A DNA stretch of 64,000 nt, from positions 155,425,920 through 155,489,919 of the forward strand of contig OZ020267.1 of NCBI GenBank assembly GCA_963971225.1. Direction: 5' to 3'. This DNA comes from Melieria omissa (taxonomy: Eukaryota; Arthropoda; Insecta; Diptera; Ulidiidae). A program made the position numbers and the translations under genes. This document shows, piece after piece, positions 24,441-36,480 of the stretch (positions are counted from its first letter, which is position 1; each line of letters starts with the position of its first letter). The notes under the pieces are model-generated. The model ran no database searches. It was not told the DNA's origin and was given only the letters and a program-made list of their open reading frames with translations.

Positions 24441-24974
24441 GGGGTTATATACGTTTTCATGAGTCAAAAAATCGAAAAAAATTTTATGATTTATTTCGAA
24501 CAAACATACTTTCAAGAGTTTATGTTCAAAATTTCAAGTCAATCCGAGCAGTAAATCGTAAGTAGCAACTCGATTTGTAGCGCGCTATCTGCCTTGCGAC
24601 AGGCGATAGGCAAACTTTAAACGTGATTTTCTCCAAATGATGTTTTTTGAAAAATGCCTTTGCGGTGACCACGATATCTCAAAACTACTTCACCAATTCA
24701 TCTAATTTTTTTTTAAATTCTTTTCCTAGTTACAATACGGAGTACTTGAACGATCATTTTTTCATTTGCAATATGTGTCTTAACTAAGAACTTTTTTTAA
24801 ATACGTTTTCGAGAGTCAAAAAATCGCCTTTTTTTGCATTATAGTTTCTGAATGAAAAAAAGTGGTTTTTTTTCGAAATTTTTCCTATAACATAAACTCT
24901 TGAAAGTATGTTTGTTCGAAATAAATCATAAAATTTTTTTCGATTTTTTGACTCATGAAAACGTATATAACCCC
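24441..24974. mobile_element. TTAA-flanked palindromic element (piggyBac-type MITE?)
   Basis: The element is 534 bp, flanked by TTAA at 24437-24440 and 24975-24978. Inverted arms of about 85-90 bp start GGGGTTATATACGTTTTCAT. An internal GTTTTCGAGAGTCAAAAAATCG near 24804 echoes the arm sequence. It has no transposase frame. It shares the TTAA plus G-run end layout with the element at 18631-19347. Confidence 0.75.
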
Positions 24975-25797
24975 TTAATAATAAAAGAACAATAATTGCC
25001 TCCATTACTTTCCTTTTCGACAAATTCGCGATTTCATTGATTAACTCTCTTTATTGCAGCTTGTGAATTTTAACGTTCCGGCAAAAGCCCTTCGATAGTT
25101 GAGTTGCCAGAGCTGTGGCTCAGTTTTAATATGTCTACCGTCTTAAATCTATCAAATGTCTTTAAGTAGCCTAGACTCAGTTTCATAAGTATAAGTTTAT
25201 TTATAAGTTTATGTAAGTAAGTATAAGTTTCATATGAAATGAGTAACCCAATAATACAGCCCGCACAAAACTATTTTCGAACGTGATTTTAAGGCTAAGT
25301 GCAGAATCGATATTTTTAGTGAGTTAATTTGTTGTTCCGTTTAGATAGAATGAGTTGAACTCCGGGTTTCCCATCTACTTCCTTACTTACTTGTATGTGT
25401 CTGCTATTGCAAGTCAAATTTAAGTGCACTTACTTTGAAAGGATTTAGTCAAGTTAAGTCAAATGGTAAAATCTTCTCATTCTTCTATTTCTTATTGGAA
25501 TGCAGTCACGGCATGCTTTCATTTCATATTCAATTGATCTAAGTTGATCCTGATAATTTTTTTTAACTTACAATTTGAATTTTGTAACCAAACATCTCAT
25601 CAAACAGAACACATTGAAATAACTTATGCCACAAAAACAGCAACAGGACAGTTTGATCGGAGGGGTGGAATGAACGCAAGTGCAGCTCTAGGGTAGCAGA
25701 AAGCTACATGTGGATAGACCAGCAGGGCAGATGGATGGCCGAATGGGCAGATATTCAGACAGAGCGGTTCAGTCGAACGAAGGCGGCATGCACCTAC

Positions 25798-26203
25798 CTG
25801 GCACTGAATACGGTGACGGATTTTGTGATGGCAGCCAATAAGCGGAATTTATCGACGGGTAACTTTTGTATGGCGTTGACAACAATGTCGGGACTGCCAA
25901 CATTGGGTTTGCGGACGTTGCTGCTGCCAGTAGCGCTATGTCAGCATTGGCAGCCAAGTATGCGTTGCCGTTGCCGCTGCTGGCACCGCCATTATTATTG
26001 GATAAGCTCTCAATTACCGACGATAATTGGCTGCAGTTGGTTCGGCCGTGAATGCTGCTACCACTGCAGCCAAATTTGCCGATGCTGCTGATGCCGTTGC
26101 TGCTGGTGTACACACCGTGCTCGACACCACCACTACAGGCGACGGTGCTACTGGCGCTACTAGTGCAATTTGTCAAGTCAATTGTAGCGGAATTATTTTT
26201 CAT
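25798..26203 (-). CDS. bru2: Alternative first coding exon of the CELF gene (predicted)
   Basis: A 406-nt open segment begins at an ATG (26203) with an in-frame TGA 15 bases upstream, so it is unlikely to be an internal cassette. It ends at donor G|GTAGGTGC in phase 1, the phase accepted by the RRM2 exon at 15887. It encodes a Ser/Asn/Ala-rich peptide with a non-repetitive end (NADIALLAAATSANPMLAVP and PTLLSTPYKSYPSINSAYWL), unlike random sequence. Splicing to RRM2 would read [17 protein letters not shown]. The product would lack the Gln-rich domain and RRM1. There is no transcript evidence here. Confidence 0.65.
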
Positions 26204-29200
26204 GATAATTAATTGTCAACAATGCAGCGAAAATTTCGTAAATCAGCCGGCGAGGGGACTCGAGGGTTAACACGAGGGCGACAAAACACTTTAAAACGGA
26301 AACTTTATGAATACACTTTTGCGGATGCAACGACGAGAACAAGTATAAACACACGAAAATTGTCAGAGAGCTACGAGCTGCGAGAATTCAGGAACGGAAA
26401 TTGTCGGTGCAGAGCTGAGCTACCAAAATCACACACGTAGGGCAGTTAAGTTTCTCGTGCGTCTCCAACAGCCACAATTCACAGTTTCGCCACAAAAGTT
26501 ATCACCAAAAACGCTAATTATTCCGCCTTTCTTCGGTCGTTTGCCGTCTGCACACATGTGAGAGTTACGGACACGTTTAACAAATATGTACACAAATAGA
26601 ATTTTCTAACCACGCAGCCATTATACAATTAACAAAAAGACTTTTGCTTTGCAGTTTGAGGAATATTTAAGAACTTCAGCTGACCAAATTGCACTTGCAC
26701 ACACTCTGCCTACTGGTGGCGCATGAATTAATCTCGCATCGAATTGGCATTTCGGTGCCGCCGCCGCTGCGATCAATTAAATCGAATTAACACGCTAAAA
26801 ATAGAAACTAATAGTACCGCTGTCGGCTACGACAGGAGCAGCCAAATACATGGGGCGGCATTTTCTTTGAGAGCAAACTATTTCGGAACCAACACCCAAA
26901 CAGGGTAACGAAACTATACACAAACGTAACGATTAGCCAAAACTTACGCGACCGCATGGGCGGTCATACAGTGGCGAGCCACATTTGCAGACCTTTCTCG
27001 TCGCAGTTGGAACAACCAAGAGCGAAGCGATGTGAAAACAACTCAAGCAAGAGAAACAGATCTGTACTTCAACATGAAAACAACTAGTCGACAGTTTGTT
27101 TTTCGCAAAATCTATATATAAGTACATAACTGGCGCCAGACCCTGATTTCGGACTAAGGCCTTGTTTTCCGCAACCATACGGGTGCGTGTGCGCTTTTAA
27201 CATCTTTCGCAAAAAGTATGTACGATGCAGTTAAATTTATGGGTGTTTCGTGGCGGCGACAATCTTCTACCGTAGAATAATTGAGCTCGCTCAGATCGAC
27301 TGAAGCATTTTAGCTCAACAACCGTTTAATGTGATTGTAATACCACGAAGAAGTGCGAAAACGCATTTACCGGCAATTGAACGCCTGCTGTTGAAGAATC
27401 AAAGCTAAAAATATATATGTACTCACACATGCACCGCAGGCAACTCAAGTCGCCAGTATGTATTTAATTAATGTAGTCCGTGGACTTTTTCGCTTTTCGT
27501 CACTTCACTTGCGCACTTGCATTTTCACTCGATTACGTTTTCCACTGTAAAATGTCAAATGGTAGACAGTGCAAGACAATAGTCTCAGCACACGTTGCCA
27601 CACGAACTGCGACACAAGTTGCATTGAGCTCGGCGAGAAAACAAAAAGCGCAACCAGTAGTACTTGGCGCAGCCGGATCGGCACATAAAGTGCATATGAT
27701 ATTGGCAGCCGCAGCCAGATCGGTGTTGCTGTTACAGTTCTTCGTTGCGCTGTTTTCTTCTACTCAATTTACACATGACGGGCTGCTGCAATTTACGCTT
27801 CTTGCACAGCCTTTAATATGTACGTGTGTCCATAAGTATTAAGTACGTAAGTGCTAAGTACATAACTGGTTCTAAGTAGTGTAGCCCAGATAACAGCCGC
27901 ACCATGCCAGGCACATGCAACTGTTGAGTTTTGTTCCGAAACAAACGTTTGCATAGCCGAATTATGACATAAATTTGGGCAATCTTGACCAGGCTACAGA
28001 CACGTAGACGCCTCAAAAACCAACTGATACCTGCTGCTGCTCGAGTCATATAAAATCAGTCCCCGAAACGTCCACTTTGGCAACTTTAATTTAGTCAAAT
28101 GTGTTTTATCACCATTTGCACGAGGCAAATCGCCAGAGTGCCGCCCCTGAATTTTTTCATTAAAATTCTTTCGATAAAAACGAAACCACATGTGATCTGT
28201 TTAAATTCAATTCTTTCATACAAATCGATCGATATTCAAAATTCGATTGAACATGTGGGAATATTTGCATGCAATGTAAGGACAATACTTTTCTGAAACT
28301 TGGCGCCTATCTCTTTTTCTTCACGTACAAAATTGATCGCTACGCCCATGCCGCCCAAGGCATTTTCCTCATAAGCCTCGGGCTATTACCGTCACCGAAT
28401 ATAGTTATGTTTTATAGTAACATTGGACTTAGTTGACGTTTACCTTCGGAGAGCACACCTATTTTTCAATAACTGGAACACTCTGGGTCAATGAGACCCT
28501 CTTCACTTAACCTTTTGACTAACACAATAATTATGATGTGCACTTTGAACATTGTTTTCACATTTTATGAATATTGTGGGTTAGTCCGAAGTTCGTAACA
28601 TACTTAAAAAACTTCGGGGGAACAAGTTTTAAAACAGGTACTGTTGCTTAAAGAAGGAGTTTGGATCTGAGTGATTTAGTGTATTCTTGGAAGCCTTCGA
28701 AAAGACACGGAAACACATATTGAATTTTGTGCTGCTCTGTCGTAGTGTTTGCACTTTTTCTTTTGCAATCCTACGACTTGGAAAGCTCAATACACATTTG
28801 GTCACAATGCGACAAGAAACATTTGGATTGCTTTCACTGATTTGCACATATCGTCGCGAGTGTCAAGGAATCTATACGAAACCAAGCTCAGTTGAAGAAT
28901 TAGCAGGTTATATTTTATCAAACGCTTCGGTGTAGCAATCCCAATAAAATGTTTAAGAAACCATTATTATTTGTGTTAATTGGGTTTCTCTCAGAAAATA
29001 AAAAAAAAAAAATTAACTAGTTTTAGTTAGCCTATTGCTACTAATAATTAATTTACTTAATCTTAATTTATCTAAGGAGGTGTCTTTCCCTTAAGAGAGG
29101 AACTTGTCAATAGCTAATTGATTGGACTGAGTAATGCTCTAATGAGTGATAAGGGAGGAAAACTTGGAAAATTAAAAAAACGACCTCTAAAATGGGAAGC

Positions 29201-30388
29201 CAGTGCCATTTCTTTGGGTTACCGAGGTACACTATATTTTGATACATATGCACATGTCAGGCGTTACGCAAGCGCTCTCAAGCACACGAGAACAATTAGC
29301 GGAGCCGCAGCTTGATCAACACAAACCAGATTATTAAGCCGAGCAGGCAAACAACTTGTTCTCACTATGAAATTATGCAAGCAACTAATTTGCCGGTTTG
29401 CATAATTTTTAAACAGCATGTGGCTCATCGAGCAAAACCTCAACCAGCTACTAACCAAGCAGCGCTGCCCACGCTGCACTGCACAAGTTTGTGTTAAACA
29501 TTTACATTTCTTTTATTGTTGCTTTTTGCACTCGGTAAATAACGATTCCTCGCCGACGAAAGGAGCAGTTGAGCGTGTGGCGAGTGCGTTAATGAGTGGC
29601 CGCAAGGACATTGAGGACATGTTTCGCAATGCAGAGATTAAGACGGTTCAGCAAGCTTTCGGTGCGTTTGATTTCGAGATTAAAGGCCACAGCAACAAGA
29701 GCTAACCGCCGGCATTACAGTACGGTACCGCAAAACTGCCATTTTTACGCCTTGGATAGCGTAGCGTGGGTGTATATAATTTTGGGTATTGCATGTGCGT
29801 AATTTTTTCATCCTGGACGTTTTTTATCCTTTTCTCAATGCCAACATTTTTCACACATACGCTTTACAATTTCTCGTCTGTAGCTTTTTGCATCGCTTTG
29901 TTGCCGTTGCTGCTTTTTTGAAGAGCGGTCCGTCGCTCTCCCGTTCTCGCCAGTAACTTGTTGGCCATTGCTTTCATCACACCACGACCACAACCAAATC
30001 CGCCAGCGTCAGCGCAACACCGCAAACTAACAGCCCGATCCCTCGGTTGTTTATTTGCTATTTGTCGGTCAAATTCTTGGTGGTTGGTCAGTTCAGTTTG
30101 TTGGTTGTGGTAGCTGCCGCTCTAGCTGTGGCTGTGGCAATGGCACGATTACATTTTACACAAGCACAAAAAATTGTAATGTAGATAAATTCAGAAAAAC
30201 GACGCAGTTACAGCCCAGTATTCAAAAAATGCACCGTGTGCGTTTATTCGAATGTCAGTAGCTGAAATATTAACTGGGATATTTCTAGACATGCAGTGCA
30301 GGCATACAAGCTTATATATATGTGTGTGTGTGTGAGCACATATGTGTATAAAGTGGGCATGCTGTGAAAGTGAAAGCATTTTACTCAC
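26204..30388. other. Intron / possible alternative promoter region
   Basis: This lies upstream of the alternative first exon and downstream of the 49-nt exon. If the alternative first exon is real, its promoter and 5' UTR should lie just above 26203. Short frames show no motifs I recognise and I could not place a core promoter. Confidence 0.5.
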
Positions 30389-30437
30389 CATTTCGATTCT
30401 CGCTATCCGCCGGCTTCATCTGTATGGGATGATACAT
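30389..30437 (-). CDS. bru2: CELF/Bruno 49-nt exon (RRM1-RRM2 junction)
   Basis: This exon has acceptor TTGCAG and donor GTGAGT, entering in phase 0 and leaving in phase 1. It encodes MYHPIQMKPADSENRN, nearly invariant in CELF proteins, where it closes RRM1 and begins the short linker to RRM2. It is too short for ORF searches but its identity is clear. Confidence 0.97.
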
Positions 30438-32196
30438 CTGCAACGGAAAGAATAAAAGGTGGAAAGATTAAAACATCGACTACTGGAGTAGATAGCTTCT
30501 CTCTCCATGATAAATATTTTATGTGCTAGGAAATCATTAACGTGTGTAATGTTAACTAGATTAACTCTTACTTACGTACCAAAGAAATAATGGGCAATAA
30601 ATATCAAATGTCAAATATCTCGGGTAAAGCATTTGAACTGTGCGACTAGCGCCTGGAATGTTATAAATAAATAGCAGCACCTCATTTTAACTCGTTCGTA
30701 GTATCAAGCTGCGATATGACGAGCTGTGAATACTATTACCTGGCCATTTTAACGGTTGCAGGCACTGCTCTGACCCGTGAAATTGTTTCTTTTCCATGCC
30801 AAATAAGATTACCAAATTCTGCGTGTGGTGGTTGGGTGTGAAATGCACCCGCTAGTGTGTGCGATTTCGAGATTGATTTACGTATAAATTGCCGTGCGTT
30901 GTAACGTGCCTGGCATTTGAGAGGGAACCAAAGTTGGTGCTGGGAATGGTGCAAGCAGGCACCCACAAAATTGTCAGGGAGCCTCGTAGTCCGCACAGAG
31001 TGGCGCATTCCAAATGAGTGAATTTATTCGAGTTCTAACAGCCAAATTAAATTGTGCTTCACGGAAAATGCTGGCTGGAATACATTTTCACACTTGTTAG
31101 TTGCTTGCTGCAACGAGATTGGCAGCATTTAGCAGAAATATCAAAGTGGCCGGGCGTCCATGGTTAGGACAATATGTGTAACCAATAGCACCGGCGGCGG
31201 TAGTTAACCAACGAACGTATTTACATTAATATATAATGTACATAACGTTACCAGTGGCCATCACTTCCGTTGTCCATTGCAAAGCAACAGTGGAGCCATA
31301 CAAATAACCATAAATCTACGCGTGGAATTCCGGACTTGCACACCCGCGATTACATATTTTGGCAATTAATTGCGCCGGCGTCGGTTCTGACGATTTTTAA
31401 CTGTATTTTGATAAGATAGTTGAAAGTTCATACATAGTATGTTACATACGAGCCGTTGGGGCACCTGCCGAAATGCAAGACGCCAACGTACTCGCCTTAA
31501 AACAGGGCGAATTAAAGAGTCGCAGCTGTTGTAAAAAAAATGTAGCGCGTGTTTTGAAATCAGCACACCTGCCAGCCGGTAAATTCGGCAACTATGGCAG
31601 AAAACACATGTGCTCGACTCGGCTTCGGGCTACCAGAGGTTCCGCTTTCACAAACAGGGGCAGGGAAGCAGCGCTGCTCTTGATTTTCCAGACCAGCAAC
31701 AATTTCCTCTATTATGAGGATGTTACCGAAGCATACTTTTAGGCTGCACTCATTCATTATGCATTATAAGTGGGAGGGAGCGCTGGCCGCACTATGTAGT
31801 GTGGCAAGACGAATGAGCTCTAAGTGGGTAAAAAAGGGTCGGCATGCCGGTAGCAGGCAACTCGAACCGTTTGCACGCTTAAGCTGCAAATTAATCGTTG
31901 ACTGCTTTGGCGCTATTTTTCAACAGCACTTTTTACATTACAGTTTTCACACAGCAAAATCTCTAGTGGCTTGCGAGCAGTTTCGTTCGCGTGTTTTCCA
32001 ACCCTCGATCTTCAGTATTTACATTTGTGCACTTCCATTTGAACAATGGAGCCAACAATGGCTATTTCTATTTTCACATATTCGTAAACTAGCAAATCAT
32101 TTAAGAAAATATTACAATTTTCATATTTTAAAAAGCTCAGTTCTATAGTGGTTATCTTAACACTTTCAGAAGCTACTCTGTTTCGTGCTTTATTTA

Positions 32197-33497
32197 AGGA
32201 CTGTATCGAAAATTATAAATACACCAAAACATGCTTCATACTAGTGCATAACAAAATTTAGAATTTATTTTTTTTTATAAATGGCATTTCACATTGTATA
32301 TTTTTGTAAATAGCAACAAAAAAAATTATTTAGTGGGAGGCTAACCCACATTTTTAATCTTTTTGTCGAGGTCCTTTTTTAAATTCTGGACACAGCCAGA
32401 ATCTAATTTTTTGTTAACACTATTCCAATCTTTTTTAAATTTTTGAACGGAGTTAGCCGGTTTAGATCTTTTTTTAAGGTCCCTCTTCATCAACGTCCAA
32501 AATTTTTCGATAGGGCGTATCTCTGGACACTTTGGAAGATTCATGTTTTTCTTAACAAAATTTATGTTCTTCTCTTCATACCACGTTAGTACTGGCTTAG
32601 CATAATGGCAAAAAGCTAAGTCGGCCCAAAACCAAGTCTTGCCAGTGTGTTTTTTCACCAACGGCAGCAATCTCTACTTGAGGCACTCATTTAGGTACAT
32701 TTCAGCGTTCAGGGGCTTGTCCGTGAAGAGTGGAGTCGACTTTTTTTTCACACTTGCATATTGCTTGCCAAACAAGAATCTTATTGCCAAATTTTTCGCC
32801 AAAAATTGATTTGTCAGCTTTTGAAATTTCACTGCCTTTCGGAACTGCGTAGAATTGGGGTCCTGGCCGCGTTTTGTAGTCCAATTTCACTTATGTTTCG
32901 TCGTCCATTATGATACAATCAAATTTTTGCCTACAAATATAGTCGTACAATTTTCGGGGTCTGGTTTTCACCTGCGCGCATTGCTGAGTGCTTCGTTTCG
33001 GCTGTTTTTGCTTTCTATATGTTTCCAACTGGATTCTCTTCTTGGCACGTTGAACCATTGCTGCAGTCGTTCCGACTTTTTTTGCGCAATCGCGTAGGGA
33101 TATCTCCTTATTTTCTTAAATAAGGCACATATCTTAGTATCTAGCGATGGTTAGGAGCCACCCTTTTTACGACCTTGTCCTGGTAAATCTTCAAGTGTGC
33201 AATGTGTAGTATACCGGCGAATAGTTTTTGCACAGCAAACAGGCTAACATTTGCTTCTTTTGCTAGTTTTCTATACGACATTCCTTTGGTTGATGCCCAT
33301 TTGGACAAAATTTCCTGACGAAGTTTTGCGGAAAGTCCTCTCATTTTTAAGCGTTTCGATATACTACAACAAATTTTTCACGAAAATAACAATTTGAACC
33401 TCTAGAATCTAAAAACCGATATTGCTGAGCAACCAGCATGGCATAGCCCACTTTATATGATTTTTAAAGTGTATTCATAATTTTCGATACAGTCCTT
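32197..33497 (-). mobile_element. Near full-length Tc1/mariner element, DD37E type
   Basis: This 1.3-kb element is bounded by inverted repeats of about 28 bp, starting AAGGACTGTATCGAAAATTA. Its minus strand holds a transposase broken into at least three frames. The N-terminal helix-turn-helix (33344-33141, LRQEILSKWASTKGMSYRKL) is followed by a middle part with the first catalytic D (IIMDDET, near 32900) and VKLDYKTRPGPQFYAVPKGS. The C-terminal part (32670-32341) has WFWADLAFCHY and IRPIEKFWTLMKR. The last two catalytic residues are separated by 37 residues. Frameshifts and stops make it inactive. Confidence 0.88.
32341..32670 (-). pseudogene. DD37E transposase, C-terminal part
   Basis: The 109-residue frame includes the second D (FWADLAF) and the E (RPIEKFW) of the catalytic triad with 37 residues between them. 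In Tc1 the count is 34. A lysine-rich tail follows. The upstream part is in other frames. Confidence 0.85.
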
Positions 33498-33674
33498 TTT
33501 ATAGAATTAGATATGATAATTTACAGAAATGTGCTTTTTATGGACTTGTAATCGACCTGGGTTGGTTCATGTTTTTTTTTCAATTTTTCAATTTTTCCCT
33601 TGAAAAATATCCAGAGCCAGCAGTGCAGAAAAGCAAAGTTTTAACGACCGTAGTTCAGCAACTTAAACATGCTA

Positions 33675-33754
33675 TAAAAATATTTCTTACATAAAAAAAC
33701 TATCGGAAAAAATAATAAAAATATTTCTTACATAAAAAAAAATATCGGAAAATA
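33675..33754. repeat. Tandem duplication of a 37-41 bp AT-rich unit
   Basis: Two copies of a unit reading AAAAATATTTCTTACATAAA and ending in a TATCGGAAAA segment stand side by side. They lie about 30 bases beyond the donor of the 33869-33787 exon, within the intron. Confidence 0.8.
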
Positions 33755-33786
33755 TAGCAAATGATTTTTAAAATTTATGAACTTAC

Positions 33787-33869
33787 CCCATTTAAGGTTT
33801 TCACATTGTGCAGGGCATCCTGGGCTTTTAAGGCAGCTCTACGTGTATAAAATGTCACAAAACAGCAAC
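33787..33869 (-). CDS. bru2: CELF/Bruno 83-nt exon: RRM1 core
   Basis: This exon has acceptor TTTGCAG and donor GTAAGT, entering in phase 1 and ending in phase 0. It encodes [20 protein letters not shown] and NVKTLNG, which carries RNP1 of RRM1 (KGCCFVTF spans the splice junction) and the second helix of the domain. The 83-nt exon size and sequence are typical of CELF genes. Confidence 0.97.
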
Positions 33870-35929
33870 CTGCAAAGAACCAAACCATTCAGCATGAGTA
33901 GAAGTAAGCACATGCACACAAATAGTTGAGGAAATGCCAAGAGAATGAAGCAAGACGAAATCATAGAGCCGATACAAATCATAATATGCCTGAAAGCCTG
34001 AGCTGCTGCGCTAGACGAGGTAAATTCGAAATTGTGTTGCCAGCCAACACATTTTCGGTGCACCAAACGTATTGCCAACAGCCAAGGCAACATTGTGCGT
34101 AACTAGAAAAGTAGACTAACCTGACAGAATGTAATTTTATTTGATATACCAAATCGGTGTGTAAATTGCTCACTCTAGAGTTACGCAGGCCCAGCGCAAG
34201 CTGAGGCACCAACCGCACCTTCAACACAATAATTCTGTTTATTTGGTCCTTGACATTGTAATATCTATTTTTCGATCCATTCACACTTACTATACATTTT
34301 GCCCACAAGAAAGAACGTATTGTTCGTCTTTTTGGTCTCTCTTTGAGTTCAATGTTCCCTCCCACTCTGTCTCTAGAAATACTGTAGTTGCATACCATTT
34401 TCGATCGCTATACGCCTTAGTAATTATTGCAACAACAACTACAGACAACACATCGTTCGCAAAGATGAAGAAGCCAGCTGGCACATGCGCATGCGAACGG
34501 GTTAAGAAGAATCTGAAAATTCAATGCCATGACTCATATATGCTGACTGTGTTCTGCGCTTGCACAAATGCAAAGTTGGAGCAACGAGGAATTAATCGAA
34601 CTTAAATAAATCACTGTCTTTAACTTCTGCAAAACAGACACACTCACAGAAGGGCGAACAACTTGCCTCAATGCATAGTTACGTACTCAGATGTGTGTGC
34701 ACGCAGCTGGCAAGGAACAAGTTGTCAGTGGGCGGCGTGTTCGAGGCACGTGCAAGTGGCCAAAAATACACATTTAAGATGAATTACATTAAAGTGGAAA
34801 ACAAGCTGTCTCACTGAGCGAAAAATGATTCCCATTGATAAGACAGAGAGTGCTCCTCTCCCACCGAAGCGAAACTGGGATGGTAGCCATCCCAATGGAT
34901 ATAAACTTTGCAAAGTTGCGAAAGTTCGCCAGTGCACTGACGAAGTCAGATTTGAATTCCATGCGCGAAAAGGCAACATGGAGGAACGATGCACAGAAAG
35001 TGTCCAAGGATTTGTTACGAATTGATATGCTAAATAAATTGAAATTTTATGCGCTTCCATTTGAATGTAGACGCGTTATTTATATAATTTTTTATGCAAA
35101 GTGCGGCCGAGCCACAGTGACGTTTGTTGGGGTCTAAAGTGAAGATAATAAATATGTCATCCACGATTTAAGTAAAGATTAAAATTTTCCTTGAGCGCAC
35201 CTGACATTTCAATCGATAGGACACGTTGAGAAACTGATGTGCATAGCTGCAGGCACAGATGGAATTCTCCAAAGGTTGAACAGGGAACTGTTATGTTGTG
35301 CAACGCAAACATAGCAGGACATCTCATCGCTGGCGCCCACGAATCTTGTAGAATCAATCAGTGAAGTTCAGCATTAATGGACATAGTTGCACAATATGAG
35401 TTTCGTTAGCAGCTCTTTGCAAAAATTTTAAAGTCCAGCAAGTGACAGTGCTCTGAATACTCTTTGGTAGCTTAAAGCTAAACAATTTCAATGTTTGAAT
35501 CTCAGTTGATTTATAAAACTTAAGAAATTTAACATATTTCCCGTTTGAATATTTTTCCCGAGTCTTTAAAAAAACTGTACGATACATCGTACAAATGGAT
35601 GGCAAAGATTGCAAGTTATGTTTACATTTTTTGAAGTTATCGGTTTGGTAGTAGCCTTGTTTGCATTTTCTTGCCTGCCACGCCCATCTGTTTACTGCGT
35701 AACTAATAAATTTCGATTATAAAGCAAATTTCGGTTAAGAAAGAGAGTTACTACACGATTTTGTGCTTTACTGGGAAGGCACAGGTTATGTAAGGTTAGT
35801 CATGCGTACTTGCCATTTCCACTACGCTAATAAAAATCGGCTACATTCAGTATCTTTCTGTAAATCTATATGAAAATTGATTCTGTGTTTTATAAAGCAT
35901 ATTTGCATATTTTGACAATCGCTTACAGA

Positions 35930-36480
35930 AAAGCTCGGGTCGATTGGTGCGAAAAAATGGTGGAAAAATACGATGGCGTTTTTTCAAAAGACGTTTATAA
36001 GATCATGACAGGTGACGATTCTTGAATATATGCATATGAGCCCGAAATAAAACACGAATTGAGCAAGACGAGCCAAATCCAACAAAAGTTGTTGGGCACG
36101 CAGCACATCGAAGCAAATGGTCGCCTGTTTCTTAGGCAAAACTGGTAATTTGGCTTGTTTGACTGGAGTGTTCAACGAAATACGGGAAAACGACCGAAGG
36201 TGCAGAATCATTCTCCACCATCACAATGCAAACTCTCACAACCGCCTGACCGACTAAAGCATCGAATTAATGACTTGACCCATGACTTATTTTTATTCCC
36301 GTGTATAACAAAAAATTGCGTGGTCAACGATTTTCGCCGCCAGAAGATGCTGCTGCAGAATTCAAACACCATGTTTTGGAGGTGTCTCAATCGGAGTAGA
36401 AAAAATGCTTCGACAATTGGTTTGAATGCTTGCAAAAGTGTATAAATCTTCAAGGCGAATACTTTGAAAAGCAATAAACC
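35930..36480 (+). pseudogene. Mariner transposase relic
   Basis: The plus strand reads RVDWCEKMVEKYDGVFSKDV and YKIMTGDDS, the block with the first catalytic D of mariner transposases, then a stop. Further pieces in shifted frames include the C-terminal FLFP-like block near 36285-36300 and a KSV stop end near 36447. The central part is degraded. Confidence 0.75.

Larger units (their letters stand above)
15888..25797. other. Intron segment of the CELF gene (9.9 kb)
   Basis: This lies between the RRM2 exon and the alternative first exon. It holds a 34-bp palindrome (16424-16457), LINE fragments (17.76-18.0 and 23.5 kb), diverged direct repeats (18.05-18.6 kb), two TTAA-flanked elements (18.6 and 24.4 kb), a mariner MITE (20.9 kb) and a mariner deletion derivative (23.6 kb). 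The rest is AT-rich with no recognisable gene. Confidence 0.7.
30438..33786. other. Intron of the CELF gene (3.35 kb)
   Basis: This lies between the 83-nt and 49-nt exons. It contains the DD37E transposon at 32197-33497 and nothing else I can assign. Confidence 0.7.

Noticed and set aside
25708..26270. Plus-strand frames over the alternative first exon
   Set aside because: Overlap the minus-strand exon; the minus frame ends at a donor in the right phase and the plus frames have no splice logic or motifs.
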